64,000 bases of DNA from DASQFQ01 sp963811595 (GCA_963811595.1 CAWERW010000005.1:186001-250000); one strand, 5' to 3'; positions 53,400-62,187 are shown, counted from the first letter of the stretch. Made by a program: numbers and translations. The notes: generated by a model not told the origin, from the letters alone.

Positions 53400-53830
53400 A
53401 GCCGGTCGTGCTCCGGCGTCTCCTGGAGGAAGTCGGGCGTCTCCTCCAGCACGTCCTCGCCCTCGGCGGGCGGCTGGGGCGTCAGCGGCGCGTCCGGGTC
53501 GATCGGCGGGCCGGCGTCGTACTCGACCGTCGGCTGGTTGAGCTCGATCGGCTCCTCCGGCGGCGGCGCGGGCTCCGGGACGTCCTCGAACCAGCCCTCG
53601 TCGCGCGGCGCCTCGGCCGGCGGCTCCTCCTCCACGACCGGCGGCGGCTCGTCCGCCGGCGGCGCCTCGGCGGGCGGTTCCGCGGACTCCGCGGCCGGAT
53701 CCTCGGCGAACTCCGCGCGCTGCGGGGGGCCGAGTGCCTCGTTCTCCTGGCGCGTCACCTCTTCCGCATCGGCGCCGCGGCGGCGCTTGAGCTCGAGGTG
53801 CTCTCGAATGGCGTCGTCGAGCAGTCCCAT
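53354..53830 (-). CDS. Acidic, proline-rich disordered protein
   Basis: A 158-residue protein with a helical N-terminus (GLLDDAIREHLELKRRRGAD) that looks conserved, then about 110 residues of Pro/Glu/Ala-rich sequence, and a C-terminal patch PEHDRLWFEQKPPRDFDLDR. No catalytic motif and no signal peptide. It is probably intrinsically disordered. It lies 15 bases downstream of the diguanylate cyclase gene and overlaps the PhzF start, so the three are likely one transcript. Confidence 0.7.
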   Translation of the reverse strand: MGLLDDAIREHLELKRRRGADAEEVTRQENEALGPPQRAEFAEDPAAESAEPPAEAPPADEPPPVVEEEPPAEAPRDEGWFEDVPEPAPPPEEPIELNQPTVEYDAGPPIDPDAPLTPQPPAEGEDVLEETPDFLQETPEHDRLWFEQKPPRDFDLDR

Positions 53831-53845
53831 CAGGCCGTTGAAAGC

Positions 53846-55711
53846 CTACTCGGCTCTGACGGTGCGGTTCTTCCCGGAGCGCTTGGCGCGGTACAGCGCG
53901 GCGTCCGCCGAGGCGACGAGCGCGTCCTTGTCGGCGGCGCCGTTGCCCTGCTCGAGCGCCGCGGCGCCGAAGGAGGCCGTCACCCGCAGCGTGCCGCCGC
54001 CCTCGATCAGCGGGAGCTCGAGCGACTCGATCGCGTGGCGGACGCGCTCGGCGAAGTTGAAGGCGCCGTCGAGGTCGGTCCCCGGCAGCGCGACGGCCAT
54101 CTCCTCGCCGCCGTAGCGGGCCGGCTCGTCGATCTCGCGCGACGACTCCCGGAGCACGCGCGCGACCTCGCGGAGGACGAGATCGCCCTGCATGTGGCCG
54201 TAGGTGTCGTTGACGCGCTTGAAGTTGTCGATGTCGAGCATGATCAGGCCCACGTCGCCCTCGAAGCGCTTGGCGCGCTCGACCTCCTGGAAGATGACCT
54301 CCTGGAAGCGGCGGTGGTTGAACAGGCCGGTCAGCTCGTCCGTGACCGCCTGGCGCTGCACGGTCTCGTGGAGGTCGACGTTCTCGATCGAGACGCCGGC
54401 CTGGTGGGAGAGGTAGGCGAACAGCTCGCGCTCGCCGTCGGAGAAGCCCTGGCTCGCGCGGGCGACGGTCAGCATGCCGAGGATCCGGCCGCCCTCCTGG
54501 GCGCGCAGCGGGTGCGAGAGCGCGTAGAGCTCGCCGAGGTCGGTCTCCACCACGTCCTCGGCGTTGAGCGACGCCGCCTCGGCGGCCGAGATCGCGTCGC
54601 GGAAGCGCTCGACGTCGCCCTCGCCGGCCACCTGCTCGAAGCGCCCGGCCGGGCCGGTGCGCAGCGCGGCGCGGCCACAGTCGGCGCCGACGCCGTCGAC
54701 CGCGGTCTGGACCACGATCTCGAGCACGGCGTCGCGATCCAGCCCCTTGGCGAACGACTGGCCGACGCGGCGGATCGCCTCGCGCAGCCGCTTGCGCTCG
54801 AGCTGCAGCTCCTCCAGGCGTTTTTCGAGCTCGCGCGCCATCGTGTTGAACTCCGTGCCGAGCGCGGCGAACTCGTCGTTGCCCTCGGTCGGCACCTCGA
54901 TCCCGAAGTCGCCGCCGGCCAGCCGCCGCGCCGCGTCCAGCAGGCGCTGGATCTGCGACTGCAGCGAGCGCGAGACGGTGAGCGCGAACGCGAAGGCGGC
55001 GATCAGCGCCGCGGCGAGGATCGCGGCGACCTCGAGCGAGGAGCCGGCGAGCCCCTCGGTCTCGCGCTCCGCGAGCAGGCGCACCTGCACCCGCCCGCCC
55101 TCGAAGCCGGGGCCGTCGAACCCGGTCAGGCGCAGGGCCTGCCCGCCGATCTCGACCTCTCCGCGCGCGGGCAGGCGCTCCGCTCCCGCGTCGGGGAGCG
55201 TCGAGACGACCAAGTCGTTGCCGGCGCCGATGACGACCTCGGAGCCGGTCACGCGCTCGACGAGCTCCGCGTAGTCCTGCGCGCTGATGGCCGAGGCGGT
55301 CAGCAGCCCGGCGGCGCCACCGCCGGTGTCGAGCAGCCGCGTGCGCGCCGGCGCGACGGCTTCGCCGCGCCCGGTCTCGAAGCGCCCGACCCCGTCGAGG
55401 TTCATCACGCCGCGCGCCAGCCCGGTCTCCTGCGCGAGCGTGTCGAAGCGGCTCTGGATCGGCCCGCGCTCCCCGCCCTGGATCGCCGCGGCGAGCTCCT
55501 CGTCGCGCGCGATCGTGCGCGCGGCGGCCTCGGCGCGGTCCTGGGACTCGCGGAACAGGCCGGACGCGGAGCGCTGCGCCTCCGACAGCCGGGCGTCGGT
55601 CTTGCCCTGCTCGGAGTCGGCCGCCAGCACGAATCCCACCGCGGCGACCACGACCATCGGGAGGATGACCAGGACGATGAAGAAGACGGTGAGTCGGTTG
55701 CGGAAGCTCAT
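53846..55711 (-). CDS. Membrane diguanylate cyclase with HAMP and GAF domains
   Basis: A 621-residue protein. A helix at 8-30 and another at about 230-250 enclose an extracytoplasmic sensor. HAMP (about 250-300) and GAF (about 310-450) domains precede a GGDEF domain with DIDNFKRVNDTYGHMQGD and a YGGEEM signature (the usual terminal Phe is Met). An REID I-site stands five residues before GGEEM. It would make c-di-GMP in response to an external cue. The ATG at 55711 lies 89 bases from the divergent tRNA gene. Confidence 0.9.
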   Translation of the reverse strand: MSFRNRLTVFFIVLVILPMVVVAAVGFVLAADSEQGKTDARLSEAQRSASGLFRESQDRAEAAARTIARDEELAAAIQGGERGPIQSRFDTLAQETGLARGVMNLDGVGRFETGRGEAVAPARTRLLDTGGGAAGLLTASAISAQDYAELVERVTGSEVVIGAGNDLVVSTLPDAGAERLPARGEVEIGGQALRLTGFDGPGFEGGRVQVRLLAERETEGLAGSSLEVAAILAAALIAAFAFALTVSRSLQSQIQRLLDAARRLAGGDFGIEVPTEGNDEFAALGTEFNTMARELEKRLEELQLERKRLREAIRRVGQSFAKGLDRDAVLEIVVQTAVDGVGADCGRAALRTGPAGRFEQVAGEGDVERFRDAISAAEAASLNAEDVVETDLGELYALSHPLRAQEGGRILGMLTVARASQGFSDGERELFAYLSHQAGVSIENVDLHETVQRQAVTDELTGLFNHRRFQEVIFQEVERAKRFEGDVGLIMLDIDNFKRVNDTYGHMQGDLVLREVARVLRESSREIDEPARYGGEEMAVALPGTDLDGAFNFAERVRHAIESLELPLIEGGGTLRVTASFGAAALEQGNGAADKDALVASADAALYRAKRSGKNRTVRAE

Positions 55712-55751
55712 ATGGGCACCGGGCGACCGGCCAGCGTAGCCGCGCCACGGC

Positions 55752-55757
55752 TACAAT
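55752..55757 (+). promoter_or_regulatory. -10 box TACAAT upstream of tRNA-Ala(CGC)
   Basis: TACAAT stands 43 bases before the mature tRNA 5' end, giving a precursor leader of roughly 35 bases. No good -35 box is seen. Confidence 0.5.
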
Positions 55758-55800
55758 CGGCCCCACACCGGCCGGCCGTTAGGAACGGTCGTCCAATCCC

Positions 55801-55873
55801 GGGGCTATAGCTCAGTTGGGAGAGCGCCTGGATCGCACCCAGGAGGTCGGGGGTTCGAGTCCCCCTAGCTCCA
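55801..55873 (+). tRNA. tRNA-Ala (anticodon CGC)
   Basis: Cloverleaf: acceptor GGGGCTA/TAGCTCC with G3-U70, D arm GCTC/GAGC, anticodon arm CCTGG-ATCGCAC-CCAGG giving CGC, T arm GGGGG-TTCGAGT-CCCCC, discriminator A, no encoded CCA. It decodes GCG, which is very frequent in this DNA. The other alanine tRNA of the window (TGC) lies about 5 kb away on the other strand. Confidence 0.96.
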
Positions 55874-55984
55874 TTACTCGGGAGGATTGTCACACGTGGG
55901 GTTCGCCGTCACGGCGGCGGCTCCCTCCGGTTGAGTCGCGCCGTGGGCCGCGCCGATCGGCGCGACAGCCGGATCGCCCGGCGG

Positions 55985-55990
55985 TAGGGT
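55985..55990 (+). promoter_or_regulatory. -10 box TAGGGT, leaderless promoter
   Basis: TAGGGT ends eight bases before the ATG at 55999. The rest of the 125-base spacer after the tRNA holds no gene. Confidence 0.5.
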
Positions 55991-55998
55991 CGCTTGCC

Positions 55999-56784
55999 AT
56001 GCTCGCTCGCACGACGTCCCTCGCAGTCCTCCTCGGCCTTGCCTTGCTCGCGGCCGGCGCTCCCGCCGCCGGCGCCGCCCGCATCTCGGTCGCCGTCCTC
56101 GGCGGGGAGACCGACACCGGGCCGTCCCGCGTGATGGTGGTCGCCGAGCGGCGCCCGGGCGGGCGGCTGCGCGTGACCGCACTGCGCGCCGACCGCGAGC
56201 CTGGCGGGGCCCGGCAGGCGCTGCATCTGATGCGCGGCGGCTGCGAGGGCAGGCGGGCCGGCAAGCTCGAGATCCCCAACGGTCGCGTCGTGAGCCGTGT
56301 CTTCGAGCGCATCGGCGGCCCCTGGCCCTGGCTGCACGTTCTCTCCCTCAACAACAAGGACGTCTACGGCGGCGTCGGCGGCTACTTTCGCTCCTGCGCA
56401 CGGCTCGGGCGGCCTGCTTCCGCGGGCTGGTACACGGCGCTGACGAAGAACGAAGCCCTCAAGGAGCTCGTGGCCGTTCAGCGCCGTGGCGAGCGCTGGC
56501 GCGTGACGTCGCTGCTCGCGGCCCGGCAGCACGACGACGGCGTGCACGTCCCGTACGTCCTCGGCGCGAGCACGCGGCGCTGCAGCGAGCCGATGAGCGC
56601 GGCGTCGGACCTGCTGTGGCGGACCCCGATCGCCGCCGGCCGGCCGTCGATCAAGGTGCTCGAGGACTGGGATGTGCCGAGTACGCGATCGCTCGCCGTG
56701 CTCCCCCGGGGCGGCACGGCCGCCGCGCTGCCCGCGGCGTGCGCGGGCCTGAAGCGGGACGATCTGGAGCAAGCCGCCGACTGA
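55999..56784 (+). CDS. Secreted protein of unknown function
   Basis: A 261-residue protein with a signal peptide (SLAVLLGLALLAAGAPAAGA, cleaved after AAGA or AGAA). The mature part contains four cysteines in pairs and alternating strands (ISVAVLGGETDTGPSRVMVV, PWPWLHVLSLNNKDVYGG). No catalytic pattern is recognised. A leaderless promoter precedes it and it ends 23 bases before the MalT-like regulator gene, with its own promoter. Confidence 0.7.
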   Translation: MLARTTSLAVLLGLALLAAGAPAAGAARISVAVLGGETDTGPSRVMVVAERRPGGRLRVTALRADREPGGARQALHLMRGGCEGRRAGKLEIPNGRVVSRVFERIGGPWPWLHVLSLNNKDVYGGVGGYFRSCARLGRPASAGWYTALTKNEALKELVAVQRRGERWRVTSLLAARQHDDGVHVPYVLGASTRRCSEPMSAASDLLWRTPIAAGRPSIKVLEDWDVPSTRSLAVLPRGGTAAALPAACAGLKRDDLEQAAD

Positions 56785-56795
56785 AGCCCACCGGT

Positions 56796-56801
56796 TAGAG
56801 T
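56796..56801 (+). promoter_or_regulatory. -10 box TAGAGT, leaderless promoter of the LuxR-type gene
   Basis: TAGAGT ends six bases before the GTG at 56808. Confidence 0.5.
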
Positions 56802-56807
56802 CGCGCC

Positions 56808-59030
56808 GTGAGCCAGGCCGCCCGTCCTGACGCACCGGTCCTCCTCGTCACCAAGCTCCATCCCCCGTTCGTCCCGGCGCAGACCGTCGAGCGCGAGCGG
56901 CTGTTCGAGCGGCTGCGGGGAGGGCGCGGGCTGCGACTCTCGCTCGTCGCCTGCCCGGCGGGCTTCGGCAAGTCGATCCTGCTCGCGGCCTGGCGCGAGC
57001 AGGAGGCGCAGCGGCGGCCGGTGGCGTGGGTCTCGCTCGACGAGGGCGACGACGACGCGGTCGTGCTGTGGTCGCACATCGTCGAGGCGCTGTGCCGCGC
57101 CTGCCCGGGCCTTCCGCACGAGGCGCTGGCCGCGACCGCCGCCACGGCGCCGATCGTCGAGGTGCTGCTGCCGCGGCTCGTCAACGAGCTCGCCGAGCAG
57201 CCCGAGCTGGCGCTGGTGCTCGACGACTTCCACCGGCTGTCCGGCCCGGCGGCGCGGGAGAGCATCGCGTGGCTCGTCGACCACATGCCGCCGACGCTCC
57301 AGCTCGTGCTCTCGACCCGGACGGACCCGGCGCTGCCGCTCGGCGCGCTGCGGGCGCACGGCCAGCTGCTCGAGCTGCGGGCGGACGCGCTGCGCTTCAC
57401 CGCCGAGGAGGCCCGCGCGTTCCTCAACGGCAGCCTCGAGCTCGGCCTCGACGACGCCGACGTCGACCTGCTCGTCGCGCGCACCGAGGGCTGGCCGGCC
57501 GGGATCTACCTGGCCGCGCTGTCGCTGGCCGGCAAGGCCGACAAGCACGCGCTGGTGGCGGCGTTCGACGGGACCAGCGCGCACATCGTCGACTTCCTGT
57601 CCGGCGAGGTGCTCGCGGCCTATCCGCCCGAGCTGCAGCGCTTCATGCTCCACACGTCGGTGCTCGAGCGGCTGTGCGCGCCGCTCTGCGACGCGCTTCT
57701 CGAAGGCGGCTCGGCCGGCGCGCTGGAGTCGCTGGCGCGCTCCAACCTGTTCCTGATCCCGCTCGACGACCGGCGCGAGTGGTTCCGCTTCCACCACCTG
57801 TTCGCGCAGATCCTGCGCCTGGAGCTCGAGCGGCGCGAGCCGGGCGTCGCGCCGGCGCTGCACCGGCGGGCCTACGCGTGGCACACCGCGTCGGGCACGG
57901 CCGACGAGGCGATCCACCACGCGCTGGCGGCGCGCGCCCATCCCGAGGCGGCGGACCTGATCGCCGAGACGTGGGTGCACTACGCGAACGCGGGCCGCAC
58001 GCAGTCCGTGCTCGAGTGGCTCGGCCGCTACCCCGACGAGCTGCTGCGCGACGACGCGCGGCTGCTCGTCGTACAGGCGTGGGTGCTCGCCCTGCGCGGG
58101 CGCGAGGCCGAGATGCGCGCGGCGGTCGCCCGCGCGCGCGAGCTCGGGGGCCTCGACGCCGGCCCGCTCCCCGACGGGTTCTCGACGCTCGAGTCGAGCC
58201 TCGCGCTGCTCGGCGCGACGTTCGCGTGGGGCGACGTGTCGGCGGTGCGCGAGCACGGCGCGCGCTGGTCGGAGCTCGAGCCGGAGGAGTCGCCGTGGCG
58301 GCCCGTGCTCACCTGGGCGCTCGGCTGGGCGCACTACTGCGACGGCGACCTCGACGGCGCCGAGCGCTGGCTGCGCGAGACGACGGAGATCGCCCCGCCC
58401 GCCGACCAGTGGATCGTCGGGATCGCGGCGATCGCCGACCTGTCGCTGATCGCCGGGATGCGCGGGCGGCGCGACGACCAGCGGCGGCTGGCCGCCGAGG
58501 CCGACGTGGTCGCGCGCGAGCGCGGGCTGCTCGACGCGATCGAGGACGGCGAGGTCCACACCGCGCACGGCATGTGGCACGCCGCCGAGGGCCGCCACGA
58601 GGACGCGCTGCCGGAGCTCGAGCAGGGCGTCTTCCTCCGCCGCCTGTGGGGCCAGCCGCTCGACCTCATCGACGGGCTCGTCTCGCTCGCGCCGACGGTC
58701 GCCGCGCTCGGCGACGGGGCGCGTGCGGACGCGCTGCTCGCGGAGGCCGAGGCGCTCGTGGCGGGATGCCGCGATCCCGGCTCGCTGGCCGCGCGCGTGG
58801 CCGCCGCGCGGCGCGCGCTCGGCAACGGCGGCAACGGCACGTCGGAGCTGTCGGAGCGCGAGCTGACGATCCTGCGCTTCCTCACCAGCGGGCTGTCCGA
58901 GCGCGAGATCGGCCGTGAGCTGTACCTCTCGTTCAACACCGTGCACAGCCACGTCAAGTCCATCTACCGCAAGCTCGGCGTGTCCTCGCGCGCCGAGGCG
59001 GTCGAGCGGGCCCGCCGGCCGCTCACCTAG
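56808..59030 (+). CDS. MalT-like LuxR-family transcriptional regulator (STAND ATPase)
   Basis: A 740-residue regulator of the LAL/MalT class. The N-terminal P-loop reads ACPAGFGKSILL near residue 48, with LVLDDFHRL as Walker B and STRTDPALPLGALRA near 175. A helical TPR-like region fills residues 330-660, and the C-terminal LuxR helix-turn-helix reads LSERELTILRFLTSGLSERE and FNTVHSHVKSIYRKLGVSSR. Such proteins integrate an inducer and ATP before binding DNA. The inducer and targets are unknown; the downstream hydrolase genes are candidates. Confidence 0.88.
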   Translation: MSQAARPDAPVLLVTKLHPPFVPAQTVERERLFERLRGGRGLRLSLVACPAGFGKSILLAAWREQEAQRRPVAWVSLDEGDDDAVVLWSHIVEALCRACPGLPHEALAATAATAPIVEVLLPRLVNELAEQPELALVLDDFHRLSGPAARESIAWLVDHMPPTLQLVLSTRTDPALPLGALRAHGQLLELRADALRFTAEEARAFLNGSLELGLDDADVDLLVARTEGWPAGIYLAALSLAGKADKHALVAAFDGTSAHIVDFLSGEVLAAYPPELQRFMLHTSVLERLCAPLCDALLEGGSAGALESLARSNLFLIPLDDRREWFRFHHLFAQILRLELERREPGVAPALHRRAYAWHTASGTADEAIHHALAARAHPEAADLIAETWVHYANAGRTQSVLEWLGRYPDELLRDDARLLVVQAWVLALRGREAEMRAAVARARELGGLDAGPLPDGFSTLESSLALLGATFAWGDVSAVREHGARWSELEPEESPWRPVLTWALGWAHYCDGDLDGAERWLRETTEIAPPADQWIVGIAAIADLSLIAGMRGRRDDQRRLAAEADVVARERGLLDAIEDGEVHTAHGMWHAAEGRHEDALPELEQGVFLRRLWGQPLDLIDGLVSLAPTVAALGDGARADALLAEAEALVAGCRDPGSLAARVAAARRALGNGGNGTSELSERELTILRFLTSGLSEREIGRELYLSFNTVHSHVKSIYRKLGVSSRAEAVERARRPLT

Positions 59031-59078
59031 GTGAATCTTCACGCCCCTCCCCTGGGCGCGCGGGAGGGTTGCCGGGCC

Positions 59079-59285
59079 ATGACCGACTACCAGCTCGAGC
59101 TCCGGGGCGAGATCGGCGATCGCTTTGCGGCCGTCTTCGAGGGGATGCGCATCGAGCAGCGCGACGGCAACACGCTCCTGACCGGCCCCCTGGCCGACCA
59201 GGCGCAGCTGCACGGCGTGCTGGAGCGCATCCAGGACCTCGGCATCGAGCTGGTCTCGATCAAACCGCTCGACCGAAAGGACCGT
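59079..59285 (+). CDS. Small conserved protein without an in-frame stop before the next gene
   Basis: The ATG at 59079 begins TDYQLELRGEIGDRFAAVFE and MRIEQRDGNTLLTGPLADQ, then AQLHGVLERIQDLGIELVSI, an all-small alpha/beta pattern that looks like a complete 66-residue domain. After KPLDR the frame stays open through the out-of-frame hydrolase gene and reaches 60887, in phase with the MBL gene. A normal stop is expected near 59275; CGA at that point could be a lost TGA. The end given here is therefore arbitrary. Confidence 0.6.
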
Positions 59286-59286
59286 C

Positions 59287-60099
59287 ATGAGCGCTCCCGA
59301 CACCATCGTCCTGATCCACGGCTTCTGGGTGACGCCCCGCAGCTGGGAGGACTGGAAGGCCCACTACGAGGCGAAGGGCTACAAGGTCATCGCCCCCGCC
59401 TATCCCGGCTTCGAGGTCGAGGTCGAGGCGCTCAACGCCGACCCGGCGCCGATCGAGCAGGTGACGGTGCCGCAGATCATCGAGAAGCTCGAGGGGGTCG
59501 TGGGCGGGCTCGACGCGCCGCCGATCCTCATGGGCCACTCGGCGGGCGGCGTGTTCACGCAGATCCTGCTCGACCACGGCTTCGGCGCGGTCGGCGTGGC
59601 GATCAACTCGGCGCCCACGGAGGGCGTCAAGCGCGTGCCGCTGTCGCAGGTCAAGGCGACGTTCCCGGTGCTCAAGAACCCCGCCAACCGGCACCGCGCG
59701 GTCGGCTTCACGCACGAGCAGTGGCACTACGCGTTCACCAACGGGTTCAGCGAGGAGGAGTCGCGCCGGCTCTACGAGCGCTACCACGTCCCCGCCTCCG
59801 GCTCGATCTTCTGGGGCAGCGCGCTCGCGAACATCCACCCCGGCAAGGACGACAACTACGTCGACTACAAGAACGACGACCGCGCGCCGCTGCTGTTCAT
59901 CTCCGGCAGCGACGACCACCTGATGCCGCCGAGCATCCAGCAGTCCAACGCCAAGCACTACAAGTCCGACAACACCGTCACCGAGGTCAAGGAGTTCGAG
60001 GGCCCGCACCTGCTGCCCTCGTGGCCGGGCTGGGAGCAGGTCGCGGACTACGCGCTCGACTGGGCCGTCGAGCACGCGCGGCAGCCGAGCGCCGCGTGA
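59287..60099 (+). CDS. Alpha/beta hydrolase
   Basis: A 270-residue hydrolase. IVLIHGFWVTPRSWEDWKAH starts the fold, GHSAGGVFTQ carries the nucleophilic serine near residue 85, SGSDDHLMPP the acid and EGPHLLPSWPGW the histidine. Similar proteins are annotated as esterases or haloperoxidase-like. Its end overlaps the following MBL gene (GTGA), so the pair is co-translated. Confidence 0.85.
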   Translation: MSAPDTIVLIHGFWVTPRSWEDWKAHYEAKGYKVIAPAYPGFEVEVEALNADPAPIEQVTVPQIIEKLEGVVGGLDAPPILMGHSAGGVFTQILLDHGFGAVGVAINSAPTEGVKRVPLSQVKATFPVLKNPANRHRAVGFTHEQWHYAFTNGFSEEESRRLYERYHVPASGSIFWGSALANIHPGKDDNYVDYKNDDRAPLLFISGSDDHLMPPSIQQSNAKHYKSDNTVTEVKEFEGPHLLPSWPGWEQVADYALDWAVEHARQPSAA

Positions 60100-60887
60100 G
60101 CACCGTCCGCCTCACCCATGTCGGCGGGCCCACGGCGCTGATCGAGGTGGGTGGCTGGCGGATCCTGACCGACCCGACGTTCGACGCCCCCGGCCGGAGG
60201 TACTCCTTCGGCTGGGGCTCGGGCTCGCGCAAGCTCACGGGCCCCGCGATCCCGGCCGGCGAGATCGGCGAGCTCGACGCGGTGCTGCTCAGCCACGACC
60301 ACCACGACGACAACCTCGACCCCGCCGGGCGCGCGCTGCTGCCCTCGGCGGGCGTCGTGGTCACCACGGCGTCGGGCGCGCGGCGGCTCGGCGGGTCGGC
60401 CCGCGGGCTCGAGCCGTGGCACGCGACGGTGCTCGAGGCGCCAGGCCGGCCCGCGCTCGAGATCACCTCCACGCCCTGCCGGCACGGGCCGCCGGGCTTC
60501 CATCCGATCGTCGGCGACGTCATCGGCTTCGCGCTGAAGTGGGAGGGCCAGCAGCACGGCGCGCTGTGGATCACCGGCGACACCGTGCTCTACGAGGGCG
60601 TGCGCGAGGTGGCCGGCCGCGTGCGGGTGGGCACCGCGCTGCTGCACCTCGGCGGCGTCGGCTTCCCCGTCACGGGCCCGCTGCGCTACACGCTGACCGC
60701 GCGCGATGCGGTGGAGCTGTGCGGCCTGATCCGGCCGCGCACGGCGATCCCGATCCACTACGAGGGCTGGAAGCACTTCCGGGAGGGCCGCGAGGCGATC
60801 GAGCGCGAGTTCGCCGCCGCCCCCGCGGACTTCCGCGAGCGCGTGCGCTGGCTGCCGATGGGCGAGCCGGTGGAGCTGACCGTCTAG
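60096..60887 (+). CDS. MBL-fold metal-dependent hydrolase (UlaG/NAPE-PLD-like)
   Basis: A 263-residue metallo-hydrolase starting at GTG. THVGGPTALIEVGGWRILTD opens the domain, LLSHDHHDDNLD is the metal motif, TPCRHGPPG and ITGDTVLYEG supply further ligands, and IPIHYEGWKHF closes the site. The layout resembles UlaG lactonase and NAPE-type phospholipases. The substrate is unknown; overlap with a hydrolase gene suggests a two-step pathway. Confidence 0.86.
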   Translation: MSTVRLTHVGGPTALIEVGGWRILTDPTFDAPGRRYSFGWGSGSRKLTGPAIPAGEIGELDAVLLSHDHHDDNLDPAGRALLPSAGVVVTTASGARRLGGSARGLEPWHATVLEAPGRPALEITSTPCRHGPPGFHPIVGDVIGFALKWEGQQHGALWITGDTVLYEGVREVAGRVRVGTALLHLGGVGFPVTGPLRYTLTARDAVELCGLIRPRTAIPIHYEGWKHFREGREAIEREFAAAPADFRERVRWLPMGEPVELTV

Positions 60888-61240
60888 CGGCGCCGCGCGC
60901 GCTGCACCGGGATCCGGAAGTCGACGAAGCGGACGATCGGCCGCGGCTTCGCCTTGAAGCTGACGACCAGCCGCACGGCGACGGCGCGGCTCTTGCGCGA
61001 CGCGCGCCCGCGCAGGGCGCGGACGGTCTTGCGCGGCAGGCGGATGCGGACGATCGTGCCGTCCGTCGGTGCGCGCCAGGACGTCCTGGAGCCTCGACCG
61101 ACGGCGGGGGTTCGGTTACCCGTACGCCAAGCGGAGGCGACCCGTACTCCGGGAAGCCTGGAGACCGCCTGTAGCGGGTTCGGCCGGCCTGGGACCATGC
61201 GGTTCCTCCCCCTCCCCCGCACCACCACTCTCCCCCGCAT
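60884..61240 (-). pseudogene. Possible 3' remnant of a secreted-protein gene
   Basis: The last 60 residues of this minus-strand frame (GTIVRIRLPRKTVRALRGRA, VAVRLVVSFKAKPRPIVRFV) resemble the basic C-terminal beta domain common to exported proteins of these actinobacteria. The first 60 residues look unrelated and contain no signal peptide. The gene body is probably lost. Nothing else is seen between the MBL gene and the sigma factor. Low confidence. Confidence 0.35.
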
Positions 61241-61745
61241 GCCCCGACGCCTCGATCACGAAGCGGCGATCGGACACCTCGACCGGCTCTACGCCGCCGC
61301 CCGCGCTCTCTGCGGTGACCCTCACCTCGCTGAGGATCTGGTCCAGGACACCTACGCCGCCGTCCTCTCCCGCCCCCGCTGGCTCAGCGGCAGCGACGAG
61401 CTGGGCTACCTGCTCCGCGCCCTTCGCAACCGCTGGCGCGACGAGCTGCGCACGCGCGCCCGCCGCCCGCAGCCGTCGCCGCTCGACGCGAGCACGGAGC
61501 GGCTGCACGCGACCGTCCCCGCCCCCGACGCCGTCCTCGACGGCGCCGCGGTCCTCGGCGTCGTCCACGAGCTCCCGAGCCCCTATCGCGAGACCGTGGT
61601 GGCGATCGACGTGCTCGGCCTCTCCTACGCCGAGGCCGGCCAGGCGCTCGACGTCCCGACCGGCACGGTGATGAGCCGCCTGCACCGCGGGCGCGCGAAG
61701 GTCGCCGAGCGGCTGCGCGCGCTGGAGCTCGCACCCACGTCCTGA
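61239..61745 (+). CDS. ECF-like RNA polymerase sigma factor
   Basis: A 168-residue group 4-like sigma factor. Region 2 reads LYAAARALCGDPHLAEDLVQ and DTYAAVLSRPRWLSGSDELG; region 4 reads LPSPYRETVVAIDVLGLSYA and VPTGTVMSRLHRGRAKVAER. The ATG at 61239 is taken; one at 61197 would add a proline/threonine-rich leader. No anti-sigma gene is adjacent, so control may be transcriptional or by an unlinked factor. Confidence 0.85.
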   Translation: MPRRLDHEAAIGHLDRLYAAARALCGDPHLAEDLVQDTYAAVLSRPRWLSGSDELGYLLRALRNRWRDELRTRARRPQPSPLDASTERLHATVPAPDAVLDGAAVLGVVHELPSPYRETVVAIDVLGLSYAEAGQALDVPTGTVMSRLHRGRAKVAERLRALELAPTS

Positions 61746-61758
61746 CAGGATCGGGGCC

Positions 61759-62187
61759 GTGCGCGACCCGATCCCCGCCTACGTCCACCTGCTGCGCGCG
61801 AAGGACCTGATGGACCGCGCCTACGGCGAGCCGCTCGACGTGCCCGCGCTCGCGCGCACGGCGTTCGCCTCCGAGTCGCACTTCATCCGCTCCTTCCGCT
61901 CCGCGTTCGGCGAGACGCCCCACCGCTACCTGCTGCGGCGCCGGGTCGAGCGCGCGCAGGAACTGCTGCGCGAGACCGGCGCGTCGGTCACCGAGGTCTC
62001 GCTCGAGGTCGGCTTCCGCAGCCTGGGCTCGTTCAGCTCGGCGTTCAGAGCGCTGACGGGCGAGTCGCCGAGCGGCTACCGGCAGCGGAGCGCCCCGGCA
62101 GCGGTCCCCCATTGCCACGCGATGATGTGGAACCGAGCAGTTTCGGAGAAGCCGCCGCAGCCGGGCGGGGATAGCGTGGCCGCATGA
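61759..62187 (+). CDS. AraC-family transcriptional regulator
   Basis: A 142-residue protein that is almost only the AraC DNA-binding domain: two helix-turn-helix units (LDVPALARTAFASESHFIRS, ASVTEVSLEVGFRSLGSFSS) and the signature FRALTGESPSGYRQR. There is no separate ligand domain; the C-terminal 30 residues include HCHAMMWNR. It is co-translated with the glyoxalase-fold gene (ATGA), a frequent pairing in actinobacteria. A CAGGAT box seven bases before the GTG is close to the TANNNT pattern. Confidence 0.88.
   Translation: MRDPIPAYVHLLRAKDLMDRAYGEPLDVPALARTAFASESHFIRSFRSAFGETPHRYLLRRRVERAQELLRETGASVTEVSLEVGFRSLGSFSSAFRALTGESPSGYRQRSAPAAVPHCHAMMWNRAVSEKPPQPGGDSVAA
62172..62177 (+). promoter_or_regulatory. 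-10 box TAGCGT upstream of the glyoxalase-fold gene
   Basis: TAGCGT ends six bases before the ATG at 62184 and lies inside the AraC gene, allowing a separate leaderless transcript. Confidence 0.45.

Noticed and set aside
52494..55766. Open frame of over 1000 codons spanning the diguanylate cyclase and the PhzF gene
   Set aside because: Only its end corresponds to PhzF. The rest is the out-of-frame reading of the GGDEF protein and the acidic protein.
50886..55873. Genomic island bounded by the two tRNA-Ala genes
   Set aside because: No integrase, no direct repeats of a tRNA end, and ordinary metabolic genes between; composition looks uniform.
55708..55893. Minus-strand frame across tRNA-Ala(CGC)
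   Set aside because: Its GTRTPDL-like text is the well-known antisense reading of a tRNA gene, not a protein.
56478..59306. Very long open frame on the minus strand opposite the LuxR-type regulator
   Set aside because: The translation is low-complexity Arg/Ala/Val/Glu with no family motif, as expected for shadows of GC-rich genes; the plus strand has a clear MalT-like protein.
59079..60887. Single 600-residue fusion protein
   Set aside because: The middle 260 residues are the out-of-frame reading of an intact alpha/beta hydrolase; a lost stop is the simpler reading.
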